A DNA stretch of 5,810 nucleotides from an uncultured Bacteroidales bacterium (GTDB lineage: Bacteria; Bacteroidota; Bacteroidia; Bacteroidales; Paludibacteraceae). This document shows positions 5,586-5,810 of the stretch, one piece after another. The stretch covers positions 1 through 5,810 of the forward strand of contig CAMOGT010000029.1 of NCBI GenBank assembly GCA_946614295.1, in the 5' to 3' direction. The translations under genes were made by a program, and so were the position numbers. Position 1 is the first letter of the stretch. Each line of letters starts with the position of its first letter. The notes beneath the pieces were generated by a model. The model was not told the origin of the DNA. It made no database searches and worked only from the letters and a program-made list of their open reading frames with translations.

Positions 5586-5810
<225 letters not shown>

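Overview
The window looks like a chromosomal segment of an anaerobic member of the Bacteroidota, most likely Bacteroidales. Four promoters have the Bacteroidota form (a TTG-type -33 box, exactly 20 nt, then TAnnTTTG). Shine-Dalgarno sites are absent and leaders are A/T-rich. A secreted enzyme seems to carry a type IX secretion sorting tail. The right end encodes pyruvate:ferredoxin oxidoreductase (PFOR) with a clostridial-type 2[4Fe-4S] ferredoxin nearby, which points to fermentative pyruvate metabolism. I cannot place it below order level from sequence alone.

Layout. Bases 1-2452 are a minus-strand pair: a secreted endonuclease/exonuclease/phosphatase-family protein (929-2452) followed, with an ATGA stop/start overlap, by the N-terminal 310 codons of NAD-dependent DNA ligase (ligA, 1-932, running off the left edge). 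Between 2453 and 2546 lies a two-fold symmetric divergent promoter. To its right, on the plus strand, are a DivIC/FtsB-like division protein (2547-2846), an unrecognised 53-residue two-helix membrane protein (2908-3069) and ruvC (3127-3762), probably one operon. Three further genes follow: a 54-residue ferredoxin (3894-4058) with its own promoter and terminator, an AAA-type ATPase with a DUF4143-like C-terminus (4204-5535) with its own promoter, and the start of PFOR (nifJ, 5618-5810, running off the right edge), for which I see no promoter.

The most unusual layer is not protein-coding. Five leaders or intergenic gaps are filled by short tandem arrays with a period of 7 or 8 bp, each unit centred on TAA or TAG. 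Three arrays begin on the stop codon of the upstream gene. In three genes (the 53-residue ORF, ferredoxin and nifJ) the start codon lies in heptad register at the end of the array. Because the period is never a multiple of 3, most arrays put stop codons in all three frames. A sixth array of the same YTAnnGG type lies inside the ligA reading frame, apparently adding about 11 residues to a loop; its units carry TAC rather than TAA and so stay open.

Functional links: ligA and ruvC are DNA replication/repair genes on either side of the divergent promoter. Ferredoxin is the likely electron acceptor of PFOR. The roles of the ATPase and the 53-residue protein are unknown.
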